64,000 bases of DNA from Ostrinia nubilalis (taxonomy: Eukaryota; Arthropoda; Insecta; Lepidoptera; Crambidae), in contig NC_087111.1 in the NCBI RefSeq assembly GCF_963855985.1, positions 2,733,001 through 2,797,000 of the forward strand, in the 5' to 3' direction. Of this stretch, positions 31,377-42,239 are shown piece by piece. Each line of letters starts with the position of its first letter. Position 1 is the stretch's first letter. The notes under the pieces were generated by a model that made no database searches, had not been told where the DNA came from, and was given only the letters and a program-made list of their open reading frames with translations. The position numbers and the translations under genes were made by a program.

Positions 31377-31566
31377 GTTTCACCCACGAAGACGCGCCCC
31401 ACCATGCTTCCGCTATGTTTGAGTGTTATCGGTAGTCGGTACACGCTAAATTATCCATGAGTGCACACGCACACTAGAATCATGACGCTCGGATTGCTCG
31501 GATCAAATCCCCGCACCCCGCGCTTCCCTCGATCAAAAAATATTGGGGCGCGTCTTCGTGGATGAA
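31377..31566 (-). mobile_element. TIR MITE, second copy of the 3001-3269 family
   Basis: GTTTCACCCACGAAGACGCG and CGCGTCTTCGTGGATGAAA bracket the family core in inverse orientation. The outer AAGCCTTGTT ends of copy 1 are absent. Confidence 0.75.
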
Positions 31567-31683
31567 ATTTTAAAAAATCTGTTTCACATAAAGTAGGAGT
31601 AGAACTTCAATTAAATAGCTGATGAAATACTCGAATAAGAATATAAGAAAGAAAATGGAAAATATCCTAAGCTACTAAATAAT

Positions 31684-32067
31684 CGGTTCATTTGTTCGTT
31701 CGTTTCAGCCGAAAGACGTCCACTGCTGGACAAAGGCCTTCTCCAAGGATTTCCACAAAGACCGGTCCTGCGCCGCTCGCATCTAGGCACCTCCCTCAAC
31801 CTTCACCTAGTGGGAGACCTGCTTGTCCTGCTGCTGTCTTCCGGCTCGTGGTCGCCACTCAAGAATTTTCCTGCCCCAGCGGCCATCAGCTTTACGAGCT
31901 ATGTGCCCCGCCCACTTCCACTTGATTTTAGCGATTCTGCGGGCTATGTCAGTCACTTTGGTTCTCCTACGGATCTCCTTATTTCTAATTTGATCACGCA
32001 GGGAAACTCCGAGCATAGCACGCTTCATCGCCCTTTGTGTGACCTTGAGCCTTCTTGTAAGGCCCAT
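31684..32067 (-). mobile_element. RTE LINE 3' region, longest copy in the window
   Basis: A minus-strand frame reads RRLKVTQRAMKRAMLGVSLR, RNKEIRRRTKVTDIARRIA and KWKWAGHIARKADGRW, then the usual RPRAGRR end and CGAACGAACAAATG tail. This defines the order of the RTE C-terminal segments used to interpret the palindrome boundaries. A small deletion and frame changes make it non-functional. Confidence 0.85.
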
Positions 32068-32070
32068 GCA

Positions 32071-32557
32071 CAGTCTTTTATTTTCCCTTAGAAGCGGACA
32101 TCCCTGTTTTATTAATTCAATCGTTAGATATTACTATTATGTATAAAATTGATGAAGGAACTAGTAGTTGTATTTGCTTAGTTTCGAAGAAATATTCGAT
32201 ATTGTGATTTTATAAAAAAAACAGTTTTAGAAGCATATTTTCTAAAAAAATTACATTAAGGCAGAATTTTGTAAATAAATTTACCTATCACTATAACGTC
32301 TACCTTTATGCAGAAATAAATGGTTATTGCTGCAGTAATTTAGGAATTATTTAATAATTTATGATTTTCAGAAAACATTTTTTTCTCCGTTACACTAGAA
32401 AATTGGCAGCTATATTTACTTTATATTGATGCATGATATAATTATCTATAATACCTGAATATATTACTTGCCTATCCCGTGGAAGTTCGAAGATATTTTA
32501 ATTTCTATGAGTTTAGAAAATTTATATGTAAATAGGGTTGTCATCCATGAAAATATT
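32071..32557. other. AT-rich stretch, nothing recognised
   Basis: No supported feature. Confidence 0.45.
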
Positions 32558-32565
32558 TTTACGAA

Positions 32566-32628
32566 ACCCTTGCGGCCTTTCCACGGAACCCCAGGGTTCC
32601 GCGGACCACCATTCGGGAACCGCTGCCT
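32566..32628 (-). mobile_element. hAT-like end abutting the palindrome
   Basis: On the minus strand: CAGCGGTTCCCGAATGGTGG then CCGCGGAACCCTGGGGTTCC. This is a CAGYGGTTCCC-type hAT terminus with its internal palindrome. It stops a few bases from where the inverted-repeat arm begins. Confidence 0.5.
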
Positions 32629-32632
32629 TAGG

Positions 32633-32838
32633 TCATATTGCTCGTAGAACTGATGATCGTTGGAGCAGAAAAGTTCTCGAGGGGCGACCATTTGCCGGAA
32701 AACACAGTGTGGACAGGATTCACTCAGTGAACCGACGATCAGAAGAAGGTCGGTAGAAACACCTGGATGCGGACAGCGCAGGATCAGGCGTCCTGGTCCA
32801 TCGTTGGAGGAGGTATTCCTCCAGCAGTGGACGGCTGA
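32633..32838 (+). mobile_element. RTE LINE fragment at the outer edge of the left arm
   Basis: The frame GHIARRTDDRWSRKVLEGR and later QQWTADG is the C-terminal RTE segment. It starts exactly where the inverted-repeat match starts. Confidence 0.75.
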
Positions 32839-33518
32839 TGGTTGACTACGAAACAATTGAAGCAAACCAATACTCTTAACGCAATATAAGAGCGTTGCCA
32901 TTTTAGGAAGTAGGTACTATTTTCTGTGGTTTAAGTGTTTCATACGTACTTTACTTTTGTCACAAAATAATGATGATTAAACCACGAAATTTTTCATATT
33001 CCATAACAAATAAATCATTCTTGTACAGAAGCCCTAACTTATATGCCGTTCTTCTTCACCCAGTATGCACAAGTACATTTCTGGTTTCTTTTAACAAGAA
33101 CCAATTTGACTTTAAAAGAAACCCGCAATGTATTCTCTATTCTAATATATCGAATACGTTTCATATTGAAGTGACATGTGAAAATTGAATGTGAAATATG
33201 GCGCACTCGAGATTGCGGCGGAAAAAGGACTCAAGGAATTTCCATTTTTATGTCCCTATAATTTAGTTCTCCAATGTTACATGTTACTAATATTATTTTA
33301 AAAAGTAAAAGTTTGATTGCTTTTCAAATGGCTTTTACAAAGATGCCGTCTCATTGTAAACATTCAGTATAAAATTTTCTATGATTTTCATTACAAGTCT
33401 TTTTTGTTAAATTCATCACACATCTATTTGATTTAATTCTCCCGACGAGTAGTTTCTTCACGTTTATGTCGAATTTAACTTACAAAAGTGTGTATCAAAA
33501 TTAGCAGTCTCGCTCCGT

Positions 33519-34130
33519 TTGGGGGCACCATGCATTGTCCCCCATCGCTGTCCCTGCGGTGACATGGTTGACTCCCTTGGTCATCACGGACTGTCATGCA
33601 GCAGAAGTGCCGGGAGATTTTCCCGTCACGCCAGCCTCAATGACATCATACGCAGGTCTCTTTCTAGCGCTTCCGTACCGGCCATTCTTGAACCAAATGG
33701 CCTGGTTCGAAGTGATGGTAAGAGACCTGATGGTATGACTTTGGTTCCATGGAAGGTGGGACGGCCACTAGTGTGGGATGCAACCTGCGTAGACACACTG
33801 GCACCGTCTCATCTTCCGCAAACCTCGTCTGGGGCTGGTACTGCCGCTGCATCAGCGGAATCCCTCAAGCGACGCAAATATGTAGGTCTTAGTAGTACCT
33901 ACATGTTTGAGCCATTTGGGGTCGAGACCCTAGGTCCGTGGGGACCAAGTGCTCATCGCCTGTACAGGGAATTAGCCAAGCGGCTGATTGACTGTACAGG
34001 TGATAGAAGAGCTGGCGCATTTCTTGGCCAACGAATCAGTTTGGCCATTCAGCGCGGAAATGCAGCCAGCATTCTGGGCACCATGTCGCGTTGTTTGGAC
34101 AGCGATTTGGGACATATTTTTTATTTGTAA
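33519..34130 (+). CDS. 5'-truncated retroelement C-terminal domain (zinc knuckle + PD-(D/E)XK-like)
   Basis: 203 codons from a TTG; the frame extends upstream with VSLRL before losing similarity, so there is no true start. Residues C11, C13, H22/H23 and C27 form a CxC..HH..C zinc-knuckle pattern. This is followed by R36-H37, E58-P59, R69-P70-D71-G72 and W86-D87-A88-T89. That order resembles the restriction-like endonuclease at the C-terminus of R2/NeSL-type non-LTR proteins. From memory, the HGLSC, GKRPDGMTL, WDATC and GVETLGPWG words recur in retroelement-associated proteins of many invertebrates. No RT domain is present here, so it is a remnant, although the frame is intact to its TAA. The same frame is present in the right arm. 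Confidence 0.55.
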   Translation: MGAPCIVPHRCPCGDMVDSLGHHGLSCSRSAGRFSRHASLNDIIRRSLSSASVPAILEPNGLVRSDGKRPDGMTLVPWKVGRPLVWDATCVDTLAPSHLPQTSSGAGTAAASAESLKRRKYVGLSSTYMFEPFGVETLGPWGPSAHRLYRELAKRLIDCTGDRRAGAFLGQRISLAIQRGNAASILGTMSRCLDSDLGHIFYL

Positions 34131-35096
34131 ATATTTAGTCTATGTAGGTTAATTTATTTGTATTACTAAAGGTATGTCTTAGAACAAGCAAGAGGTAAAA
34201 TTAAATCAAAACTTTTAATAATTTAATCATATTATTATTTAAATAATATCAAGTTTGTATTCCTGCAACTGTTACAGCACCCATTGTCACATTATAATAA
34301 AAGGTGTTTGCGTCAAGAAAAAAATTGTCTGTTACGAAACAGTTATCATATTTAGACTTCCCATTAATTAAACCTCTTAATATCTATACGACTAATTGAC
34401 ACAGTTCTTTAGCCCGTTAATCCGGCTCTTGTATAAATTTTTAACTTTACAACTTGTCATTTAGCGTCTCTAATTAGCCTATTTATAGTTTTCCTAATCT
34501 TTTCCGACCTCTTTTTGAATCATTAATTAGGAGAATTTAATTTATAATGGCTCTATAAGATTTCTTTCATGCTAATAAAGACGATGGAGCTGTTTATTAT
34601 AAGCTCAATAATAGATATGACCTATTCTTTTTCTTTTTATTATGTATCATTGGACTTTCGATATGATGTAAGCTTCCATAAAAACTCCAGCTTGGAACCT
34701 CGCCCTTTTTGACGCTATCGAAAAACCTGATAAAAATATTGGGACAAAGTGATTCTACACAACGGACACAAATCGAGTTAGCACAAATCCCTGGGCGTCT
34801 ATTCCTAAACGATTACACCGACTCTACATGTCTCTCTCACACATGTTGGTGAGCTTACATGAGTGAAAGAAGTAAATACAGTCATTCAATACTATAAAAT
34901 CGGGAAATAGGTAAATGTAAATAAGAATTAATTAAACTGAAACTTACCAATCTGGCCAACGTTGGGAGTCTATCAAGAAGCCAGATACTTTGGTAACTAA
35001 GAGTTGAGACAATTATTTTTGTCCTATCCCTATTTAAATTTTAGCTGGTGCAATCCTGTTGTCACCATCTGGTGGGGTCAACCGGACTGAACCAAA
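34131..35096. other. AT-rich arm interior, nothing recognised
   Basis: No repeat or coding frame supported. The mirror segment is 38435-39400. Confidence 0.5.
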
Positions 35097-35231
35097 TGTA
35101 CTATCGGCCACAATTCCATACCCATTTCCGGTCATGTCGTCTCGTTCTATCGCAAAGAATCACCATTTGATGAGAGTGAGAGTAAAAACGGAAATGGGTA
35201 GCTGGAACGCCGCTGGTACCCGATAGTACAT
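35097..35231. mobile_element. Small TIR MITE in left arm
   Basis: Ends ATGTACTATCGG and CCGATAGTACAT, with further inverted matching at TACCCATTTCCG / CGGAAATGGGTA. Non-coding. Confidence 0.65.
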
Positions 35232-35564
35232 AACTACATAGAGACCTTTACATGCTACGTGAAGAGTTGGTACTTTGGTGTCAGTATTAGTCGACTATTT
35301 CGTTACTGTCATTATGGTGTCTTTAAATCGAAAGCTTCTAGAGTAGGACCCCTGCCTCCACTGGGTCTAGATTAGCATGTGACGAGTCCAATATTAGGGG
35401 TGGACATTGGACACAGATTGTTCAGAAGATCCTCAATCGTTCACGGGACTGTGACGAAAACCTTTTTGCTAGAATTTATTGAGGTTAACGAGGTAATGTA
35501 ATTTTGAGTAATGCCACGTTCGATTCGTAGACCAACTTTTTCTTTGTTATAATATTTTTGCTGC

Positions 35565-35665
35565 TGAATATCGGCCTCACCCAATGACTTCCACATCGCA
35601 CGGTTGGTAGCGGCCTGCATCCAGCGCCTTCCTGGTTCGTCCTGTGCTGAAATGATGATTAATAA
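35565..35665 (-). mobile_element. RTE LINE 3' tail in left arm
   Basis: Minus strand: GGAAGGCGCTGGATGCAGGC and GTGGAAGTCATTGGGTGAGG, ending in an unusual CAGCAGCAAAAATATTATAA instead of the normal GGACGTC end. An 87-codon frame spans it but only the RRWMQAATNRAMWKSLGEA part is LINE-derived. Confidence 0.7.
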
Positions 35666-35886
35666 TTTCACACGTTTATGTAAATAAATTAGGTAGGTAC
35701 TCATAACTTAACTTTACAAGTATTATTTTTTAATAATTGAAATGTGTCTAAAATTGGTCACAGAGAAAGCTAATAGGATGAAAAAGGCTTCCATGTAGAA
35801 AATGTAAAATCACTGTTGAAACATTTTTCTTCCGAATTCTCATTCATCACTTCATAGCGGAGATTGATGTTGCGATTGAAGGTAGA

Positions 35887-37644
35887 TTATGGACAACCAG
35901 CGCTCGGACTTCGTATAGTTGTACTATAGATGCAGCGGTGCATTTAGGTAGGATTTTGGTGGTTAAAGCGTATTTGAAACTATTTAGTAATGTTTTGATG
36001 CACCCACGCAGAAAGCAGATAATTATGAAGTTTTATAGGACGAACTTTTCAAGTGCTGGCCGTATTCAAATTCAAAATATTTTATAAGAGTCTATGATAG
36101 GCACCTACTGCATTATCGTCAGCACATCAAAAAAGCTACGAGTATTGCAACTTTTACAGGTGCCACATTGTAACTTGATGTGACTGTCGTTTGTACAATG
36201 ATGTTTTTTTTTACAAAATCTTCAGGATAATCGTGAATAACGTTAAAGATTTTTTAATTAGAATAGAATAGAATAGAATAGAAAACTTTTTATTTGCAAG
36301 AAAGGTATACAAGCATGTAAGACATAGATTAAAACAGAGAGAAATAAACAAGTGGACAATTAACTGCTTGTGCCCCTCTGACAAAAAGGCACCCGCTCAG
36401 CGTACATCAAGACCGCCAGGGCTTGTCTTGAATTAATTATCTTTAGTTGGAAACAACGCATACTTAAAATTAAAAGTTTACTCTGTATAATCATTGACAG
36501 AACGTAGGTGTATGCTGTATAATCTGTAACGTTACGTAGAATTTATATGCATTCAGGGCGAGAGGTTGTTTGTTTGTTCTTGTGTTTATTTACAACGCCC
36601 ACTAGCACCTACATGACCCTTCCCGTTGAAGTTGTGTTGGCTTTATACATTTACATCACCCGTTTCCATAATTGTAAACTCTATTAGTTCAAATAGAAAT
36701 ACTACGCAGCGATTAGTACGCGTAGAAAGCTGAATATAATGCGAGTCAATTCTCTTGATATTTAATCCACGCATTTTTAAAAACTCTTACTCGTATATCG
36801 TGTCTCTCCTAGCTTTCATATCACTAATCGTTATTTATTTATCTAGACACTTTATATCTTTGTGACCGACCACATGAATAGGCATTCCGGGCATATAGCT
36901 AAGTCTAACATTCGCGGAATGTATGACAGACTACTCGTATGTTGTCGCTATGACGACACGACTTCAAAATATGCCGGAAAATTGTACAACAACGTGACTG
37001 CTAAAGAAATGGAAAGCTTTCAACAAAGATAAAAGGTGAAACCACAATATATTTATTTATTTACGGAACTATCTTATCTATTATTATAGCTATCTTCGTC
37101 CCGATTCGTCTGGATGAGATCTACTATCCGTTCGGAACGATATGACGTCACTCGAAGGGAAGCTTCTATAACTATTAACAAACTATATTTGAAATATTTT
37201 TTATTTATTAAATATCGATAAAAATCGTGTATTTGCGTAAAATAAGACACATTAATTGCGTTTAATCACTAACTAATTGCGTTTAATCGCGGTTGGGAGA
37301 GGGGACGCGCATTCCACGGACCGACAAACTTAGCGCGAACGGGTAGTACTGAGCTTGCACTTGACTCTACATTGATGAAATGGAATGTTAGGACTTATTA
37401 TATTCATATTGTTTACGAAATTCTTCCAAAATTAAATCTAACTAAACTATTAGGAAAATTGTAAATAATAAATGCTAAAAGCTACTGAATGAGATATTTA
37501 ACTTTGTTAATAATCTTATAGTATTTAATTTAACATTTAATAAGTGGGGACATTACACAGCTCGGTGTTAATGCATGTTATAACTCGCTTAAATTGTAAG
37601 ATTGCCAAAACCTATTGGCGTGATAAGGTGGCAGAAAAAGCCTG
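35887..37644. other. Unique spacer of the giant inverted repeat
   Basis: 1758 bp present once. It is mostly unrecognised AT-rich DNA apart from one LINE tail at 36262-36430. Sequence on either side of the junctions (TTATGGAC on the left, CAGGCTTT as complement on the right) does not match, which sets the inner breakpoints. Confidence 0.85.
36262..36430 (-). mobile_element. LINE 3' tail with (AGAAT)n microsatellite
   Basis: GAATAGAATAGAATAGAATA precedes AAAACTTTTTATTTGCAAGA, ending near CACCCGCTCAGCGTACATCA and GACCGCCAGGG. The order suggests a minus-strand LINE 3' UTR with simple-repeat tail. Confidence 0.55.
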
Positions 37645-37865
37645 TCTACCTTCAATCGCAACATCAATCTCCGCTATGAAGTGATGAATGAGAATTCGGA
37701 AGAAAAATGTTTCAACAGTGATTTTACATTTTCTACATGGAAGCCTTTTTCATCCTATTAGCTTTCTCTGTGACCAATTTTAGACACATTTCAATTATTA
37801 AAAAATAATACTTGTAAAGTTAAGTTATGAGTACCTACCTAATTTATTTACATAAACGTGTGAAA

Positions 37866-37966
37866 TTATTAATCATCATTTCAGCACAGGACGAACCAGG
37901 AAGGCGCTGGATGCAGGCCGCTACCAACCGTGCGATGTGGAAGTCATTGGGTGAGGCCGATATTCA
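37866..37966 (+). mobile_element. RTE LINE 3' tail in right arm
   Basis: Mirror copy of 35565-35665, here on the plus strand. Confidence 0.7.
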
Positions 37967-38299
37967 GCAGCAAAAATATTATAACAAAGAAAAAGTTGGT
38001 CTACGAATCGAACGTGGCATTACTCAAAATTACATTACCTCGTTAACCTCAATAAATTCTAGCAAAAAGGTTTTCGTCACAGTCCCGTGAACGATTGAGG
38101 ATCTTCTGAACAATCTGTGTCCAATGTCCACCCCTAATATTGGACTCGTCACATGCTAATCTAGACCCAGTGGAGGCAGGGGTCCTACTCTAGAAGCTTT
38201 CGATTTAAAGACACCATAATGACAGTAACGAAATAGTCGACTAATACTGACACCAAAGTACCAACTCTTCACGTAGCATGTAAAGGTCTCTATGTAGTT

Positions 38300-38434
38300 A
38301 TGTACTATCGGGTACCAGCGGCGTTCCAGCTACCCATTTCCGTTTTTACTCTCACTCTCATCAAATGGTGATTCTTTGCGATAGAACGAGACGACATGAC
38401 CGGAAATGGGTATGGAATTGTGGCCGATAGTACA
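38300..38434. mobile_element. Small TIR MITE in right arm
   Basis: Mirror of 35097-35231. Confidence 0.65.
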
Positions 38435-39400
38435 TTTGGTTCAGTCCGGTTGACCCCACCAGATGGTGACAACAGGATTGCACCAGCTAAAATTTAAATA
38501 GGGATAGGACAAAAATAATTGTCTCAACTCTTAGTTACCAAAGTATCTGGCTTCTTGATAGACTCCCAACGTTGGCCAGATTGGTAAGTTTCAGTTTAAT
38601 TAATTCTTATTTACATTTACCTATTTCCCGATTTTATAGTATTGAATGACTGTATTTACTTCTTTCACTCATGTAAGCTCACCAACATGTGTGAGAGAGA
38701 CATGTAGAGTCGGTGTAATCGTTTAGGAATAGACGCCCAGGGATTTGTGCTAACTCGATTTGTGTCCGTTGTGTAGAATCACTTTGTCCCAATATTTTTA
38801 TCAGGTTTTTCGATAGCGTCAAAAAGGGCGAGGTTCCAAGCTGGAGTTTTTATGGAAGCTTACATCATATCGAAAGTCCAATGATACATAATAAAAAGAA
38901 AAAGAATAGGTCATATCTATTATTGAGCTTATAATAAACAGCTCCATCGTCTTTATTAGCATGAAAGAAATCTTATAGAGCCATTATAAATTAAATTCTC
39001 CTAATTAATGATTCAAAAAGAGGTCGGAAAAGATTAGGAAAACTATAAATAGGCTAATTAGAGACGCTAAATGACAAGTTGTAAAGTTAAAAATTTATAC
39101 AAGAGCCGGATTAACGGGCTAAAGAACTGTGTCAATTAGTCGTATAGATATTAAGAGGTTTAATTAATGGGAAGTCTAAATATGATAACTGTTTCGTAAC
39201 AGACAATTTTTTTCTTGACGCAAACACCTTTTATTATAATGTGACAATGGGTGCTGTAACAGTTGCAGGAATACAAACTTGATATTATTTAAATAATAAT
39301 ATGATTAAATTATTAAAAGTTTTGATTTAATTTTACCTCTTGCTTGTTCTAAGACATACCTTTAGTAATACAAATAAATTAACCTACATAGACTAAATAT

Positions 39401-40012
39401 TTACAAATAAAAAATATGTCCCAAATCGCTGTCCAAACAACGCGACATGGTGCCCAGAATGCTGGCTGCATTTCCGCGCTGAATGGCCAAACTGATTCGT
39501 TGGCCAAGAAATGCGCCAGCTCTTCTATCACCTGTACAGTCAATCAGCCGCTTGGCTAATTCCCTGTACAGGCGATGAGCACTTGGTCCCCACGGACCTA
39601 GGGTCTCGACCCCAAATGGCTCAAACATGTAGGTACTACTAAGACCTACATATTTGCGTCGCTTGAGGGATTCCGCTGATGCAGCGGCAGTACCAGCCCC
39701 AGACGAGGTTTGCGGAAGATGAGACGGTGCCAGTGTGTCTACGCAGGTTGCATCCCACACTAGTGGCCGTCCCACCTTCCATGGAACCAAAGTCATACCA
39801 TCAGGTCTCTTACCATCACTTCGAACCAGGCCATTTGGTTCAAGAATGGCCGGTACGGAAGCGCTAGAAAGAGACCTGCGTATGATGTCATTGAGGCTGG
39901 CGTGACGGGAAAATCTCCCGGCACTTCTGCTGCATGACAGTCCGTGATGACCAAGGGAGTCAACCATGTCACCGCAGGGACAGCGATGGGGGACAATGCA
40001 TGGTGCCCCCAA
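39401..40012 (-). CDS. Second copy of the endonuclease-like retroelement C-terminus
   Basis: Identical 203-codon translation to 33519-34130, on the minus strand. Because the two copies face each other across the palindrome, any read-through transcript covering both would fold into a long hairpin RNA over this frame. Function as an enzyme is unlikely without the upstream RT part. Confidence 0.55.
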   Translation of the reverse strand: MGAPCIVPHRCPCGDMVDSLGHHGLSCSRSAGRFSRHASLNDIIRRSLSSASVPAILEPNGLVRSDGKRPDGMTLVPWKVGRPLVWDATCVDTLAPSHLPQTSSGAGTAAASAESLKRRKYVGLSSTYMFEPFGVETLGPWGPSAHRLYRELAKRLIDCTGDRRAGAFLGQRISLAIQRGNAASILGTMSRCLDSDLGHIFYL

Positions 40013-40692
40013 ACGGAGCGAGACTGCTAATTTTGATACACACTTTTGTAAGTTAAATTCGACATAAACGTGAAGAAACTACTCGTCGGGAGAATTAAAT
40101 CAAATAGATGTGTGATGAATTTAACAAAAAAGACTTGTAATGAAAATCATAGAAAATTTTATACTGAATGTTTACAATGAGACGGCATCTTTGTAAAAGC
40201 CATTTGAAAAGCAATCAAACTTTTACTTTTTAAAATAATATTAGTAACATGTAACATTGGAGAACTAAATTATAGGGACATAAAAATGGAAATTCCTTGA
40301 GTCCTTTTTCCGCCGCAATCTCGAGTGCGCCATATTTCACATTCAATTTTCACATGTCACTTCAATATGAAACGTATTCGATATATTAGAATAGAGAATA
40401 CATTGCGGGTTTCTTTTAAAGTCAAATTGGTTCTTGTTAAAAGAAACCAGAAATGTACTTGTGCATACTGGGTGAAGAAGAACGGCATATAAGTTAGGGC
40501 TTCTGTACAAGAATGATTTATTTGTTATGGAATATGAAAAATTTCGTGGTTTAATCATCATTATTTTGTGACAAAAGTAAAGTACGTATGAAATACTTAA
40601 ACCACAGAAAATAGTACCTACTTACTAAAATGGCAACGCTCTTATATTGCGTTAAGAGTATTGGTTTGCTTCAATTGTTTCGTAGTCAACCA

Positions 40693-40898
40693 TCAGCCGT
40701 CCACTGCTGGAGGAATACCTCCTCCAACGATGGACCAGGACGCCTGATCCTGCGCTGTCCGCATCCAGGTGTTTCTACCGACCTTCTTCTGATCGTCGGT
40801 TCACCGAGTGAATCCTGTCCACACTGTGTTTTCCGGCAAATGGTCGCCCCTCGAGAACTTTTCTGCTCCAACGATCATCAGTTCTACAAGCAATATGA
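40693..40898 (-). mobile_element. RTE LINE fragment at the outer edge of the right arm
   Basis: Mirror of 32633-32838. It abuts, head to head, a plus-strand RTE piece from an adjacent part of the same protein. Confidence 0.75.
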
Positions 40899-40904
40899 CC
40901 CTAG

Positions 40905-40965
40905 GACCTCACCTTATCGAATCAAAAATGAGGAGATCTGTAGAAAAACCAAAGTAACTATTATA
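40905..40965 (+). mobile_element. RTE LINE piece just outside the right arm
   Basis: The plus-strand frame RIKNEEICRKTKVT corresponds to RNKEIRRRTKVT in the copy at 31684-32067. That segment lies ~20 residues upstream of the GHIAR segment that begins the arm. The two pieces diverge from the junction. Confidence 0.65.
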
Positions 40966-42000
40966 CTATTAACTGCACTCAACATCAAATAAACCGCACC
41001 TTCCGCGACGCGAACTTTAAAGATTTTCTTCTGACACAATCATGGTGACCCAACAATATTGGTGTTATTTGAAAGTCCAATAAATATCCTTAAAGAAAAA
41101 CATTTAATTTCTTAATAAACGATTAACATATACCATAAAATGTGACTTGAAAAAAGACCTCACTTGGGGCTCACCTCTGGGATCAATTAGACCAATTTTT
41201 ATGGTTTTAAAACCAAATAATGATCTCACGTATCCTTATTAACAGATGGATAGCGATGAATCCCAACTTAATAGTTTTATAGCAATAAAAGTTGGCTCGA
41301 GCGTAACTACCTATTTTTTAAAGAAGTGGCTCTGGATCCTTCTAAAGACACATTTTTGGGGTAAAAACCTTTCATTTAATGAAATGAAGTTTAGAACGAG
41401 GCTTTTATATGGTGCCAATATTGGTGGGAAGTGGGCATGCATACTTTTGAAAGAGCTTGTCGCGGGAGGTGCGATTTATTTGATGTCGAGTGTATTATAT
41501 ACCATACGATATTTTCAATTTTCCTTCTTATATTATTGTCTTATACGAGTATTTCATAATTTCATCAGGCGGGTGTAGTGTGTAATGTAAGATTACGTGT
41601 AATGTAACACGAATTCTACGTGTGGACGGCACTACGAGCATTACATATAAGGTGCTACCCATACTATTTCCATTACATTACACGATACATTCCATTACGC
41701 GTTACACCCGTCTGGATCCGGCTTTACAAGAGCAGCTGCTCACAAAAATTCGATCGAATGACGCGTCGACAAATGGCGTGCTTATAGATTAACTGCCTCG
41801 GCCTGAAATGTCCTGAAATATTGCGGCAGTATAAACTTGGCTTAAAATGATACATATTTTCATAATATTGACTTGTACTGTAAAAATGACGAGAGAGAAG
41901 GTTGAAATATTTTTGATTTTGATCCTTTTTTTTACACAGCCTAAAAATGATATGAAATATGCTGTATGTTTAACTAAAACATTTAGTACCAAATAACTAT
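40966..42000. other. AT-rich stretch, nothing recognised
   Basis: A 110-codon plus-strand frame (41246-41578) has no family features. Around 41575-41710 TGTAATGTAACACG-type words recur in both orientations, suggesting a decayed TIR repeat. Confidence 0.35.
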
Positions 42001-42023
42001 TTTTTCTTTCTTTCTTTCTTTCT
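42001..42023. repeat. (TTTC)n microsatellite
   Basis: TTTCTTTCTTTCTTTCTTTC in the LINE tail position of the adjacent fragment. Confidence 0.85.
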
Positions 42024-42190
42024 AATCTCCAAATCGGTTGGTAGAGGCCTGCGTCCAGCGCTTTCCTGCTACCTTTATCATGTCGTCGGTCCACCTTGTG
42101 GCTGGACGTCCCACGCTGCGTTTTCCGGTACGCGGCCTCCTGAACCTTGCTGCCCCATCGGCCCTCAGTTCTGCGTACTATGTGCTCTAT
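42024..42190 (-). mobile_element. RTE LINE 3' fragment
   Basis: On the minus strand it reads GGGCAGCAAGGTTCAGGAGG, ACGTCCAGCCACAAGGTGG, then ATGATAAAGGTAGCAGGAAA and the GCGCTGGACGCAGGC end. The final QQW segment is lost. Confidence 0.75.
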
Positions 42191-42239
42191 TTAAATGTGA
42201 TCTGTGATTTTTCATGTCTTTGTAATTCAGTATAAGGTA

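Larger units (their letters stand above)
32633..35886 (+). repeat. Left arm of giant inverted repeat
   Basis: This 3254-bp segment is repeated in reverse complement at 37645-40898; paired coordinates sum to 73531 throughout. I found three mismatches, all in the outer ~290 bp, and none across the long frames within. Content from outside in: RTE fragment, AT-rich DNA, the endonuclease-like frame, AT-rich DNA, a small MITE, and an RTE tail on the minus strand. Confidence 0.95.
37645..40898 (-). repeat. Right arm of giant inverted repeat
   Basis: Reverse complement of 32633-35886. Noted differences relative to the left arm are CTCGTAG/CTTGTAG, CACTCAGTG/CACTCGGTG and TTAGGAAG/TTAGTAAG, all near the outer end. 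Confidence 0.95.

Noticed and set aside
32464..32901. 145-codon minus-strand protein and its 120-codon partner at 40630
   Set aside because: Antisense of the RTE fragment at the palindrome edge; the LINE reading is on the other strand.
33535..33852. Additional 62- and 67-codon frames inside the endonuclease-like region
   Set aside because: Overlapping shadows of the 203-codon frame.
41246..41578. 110-codon plus-strand gene
   Set aside because: No motif or signal; upstream and downstream lack splice sites or repeats that would identify it as an element.
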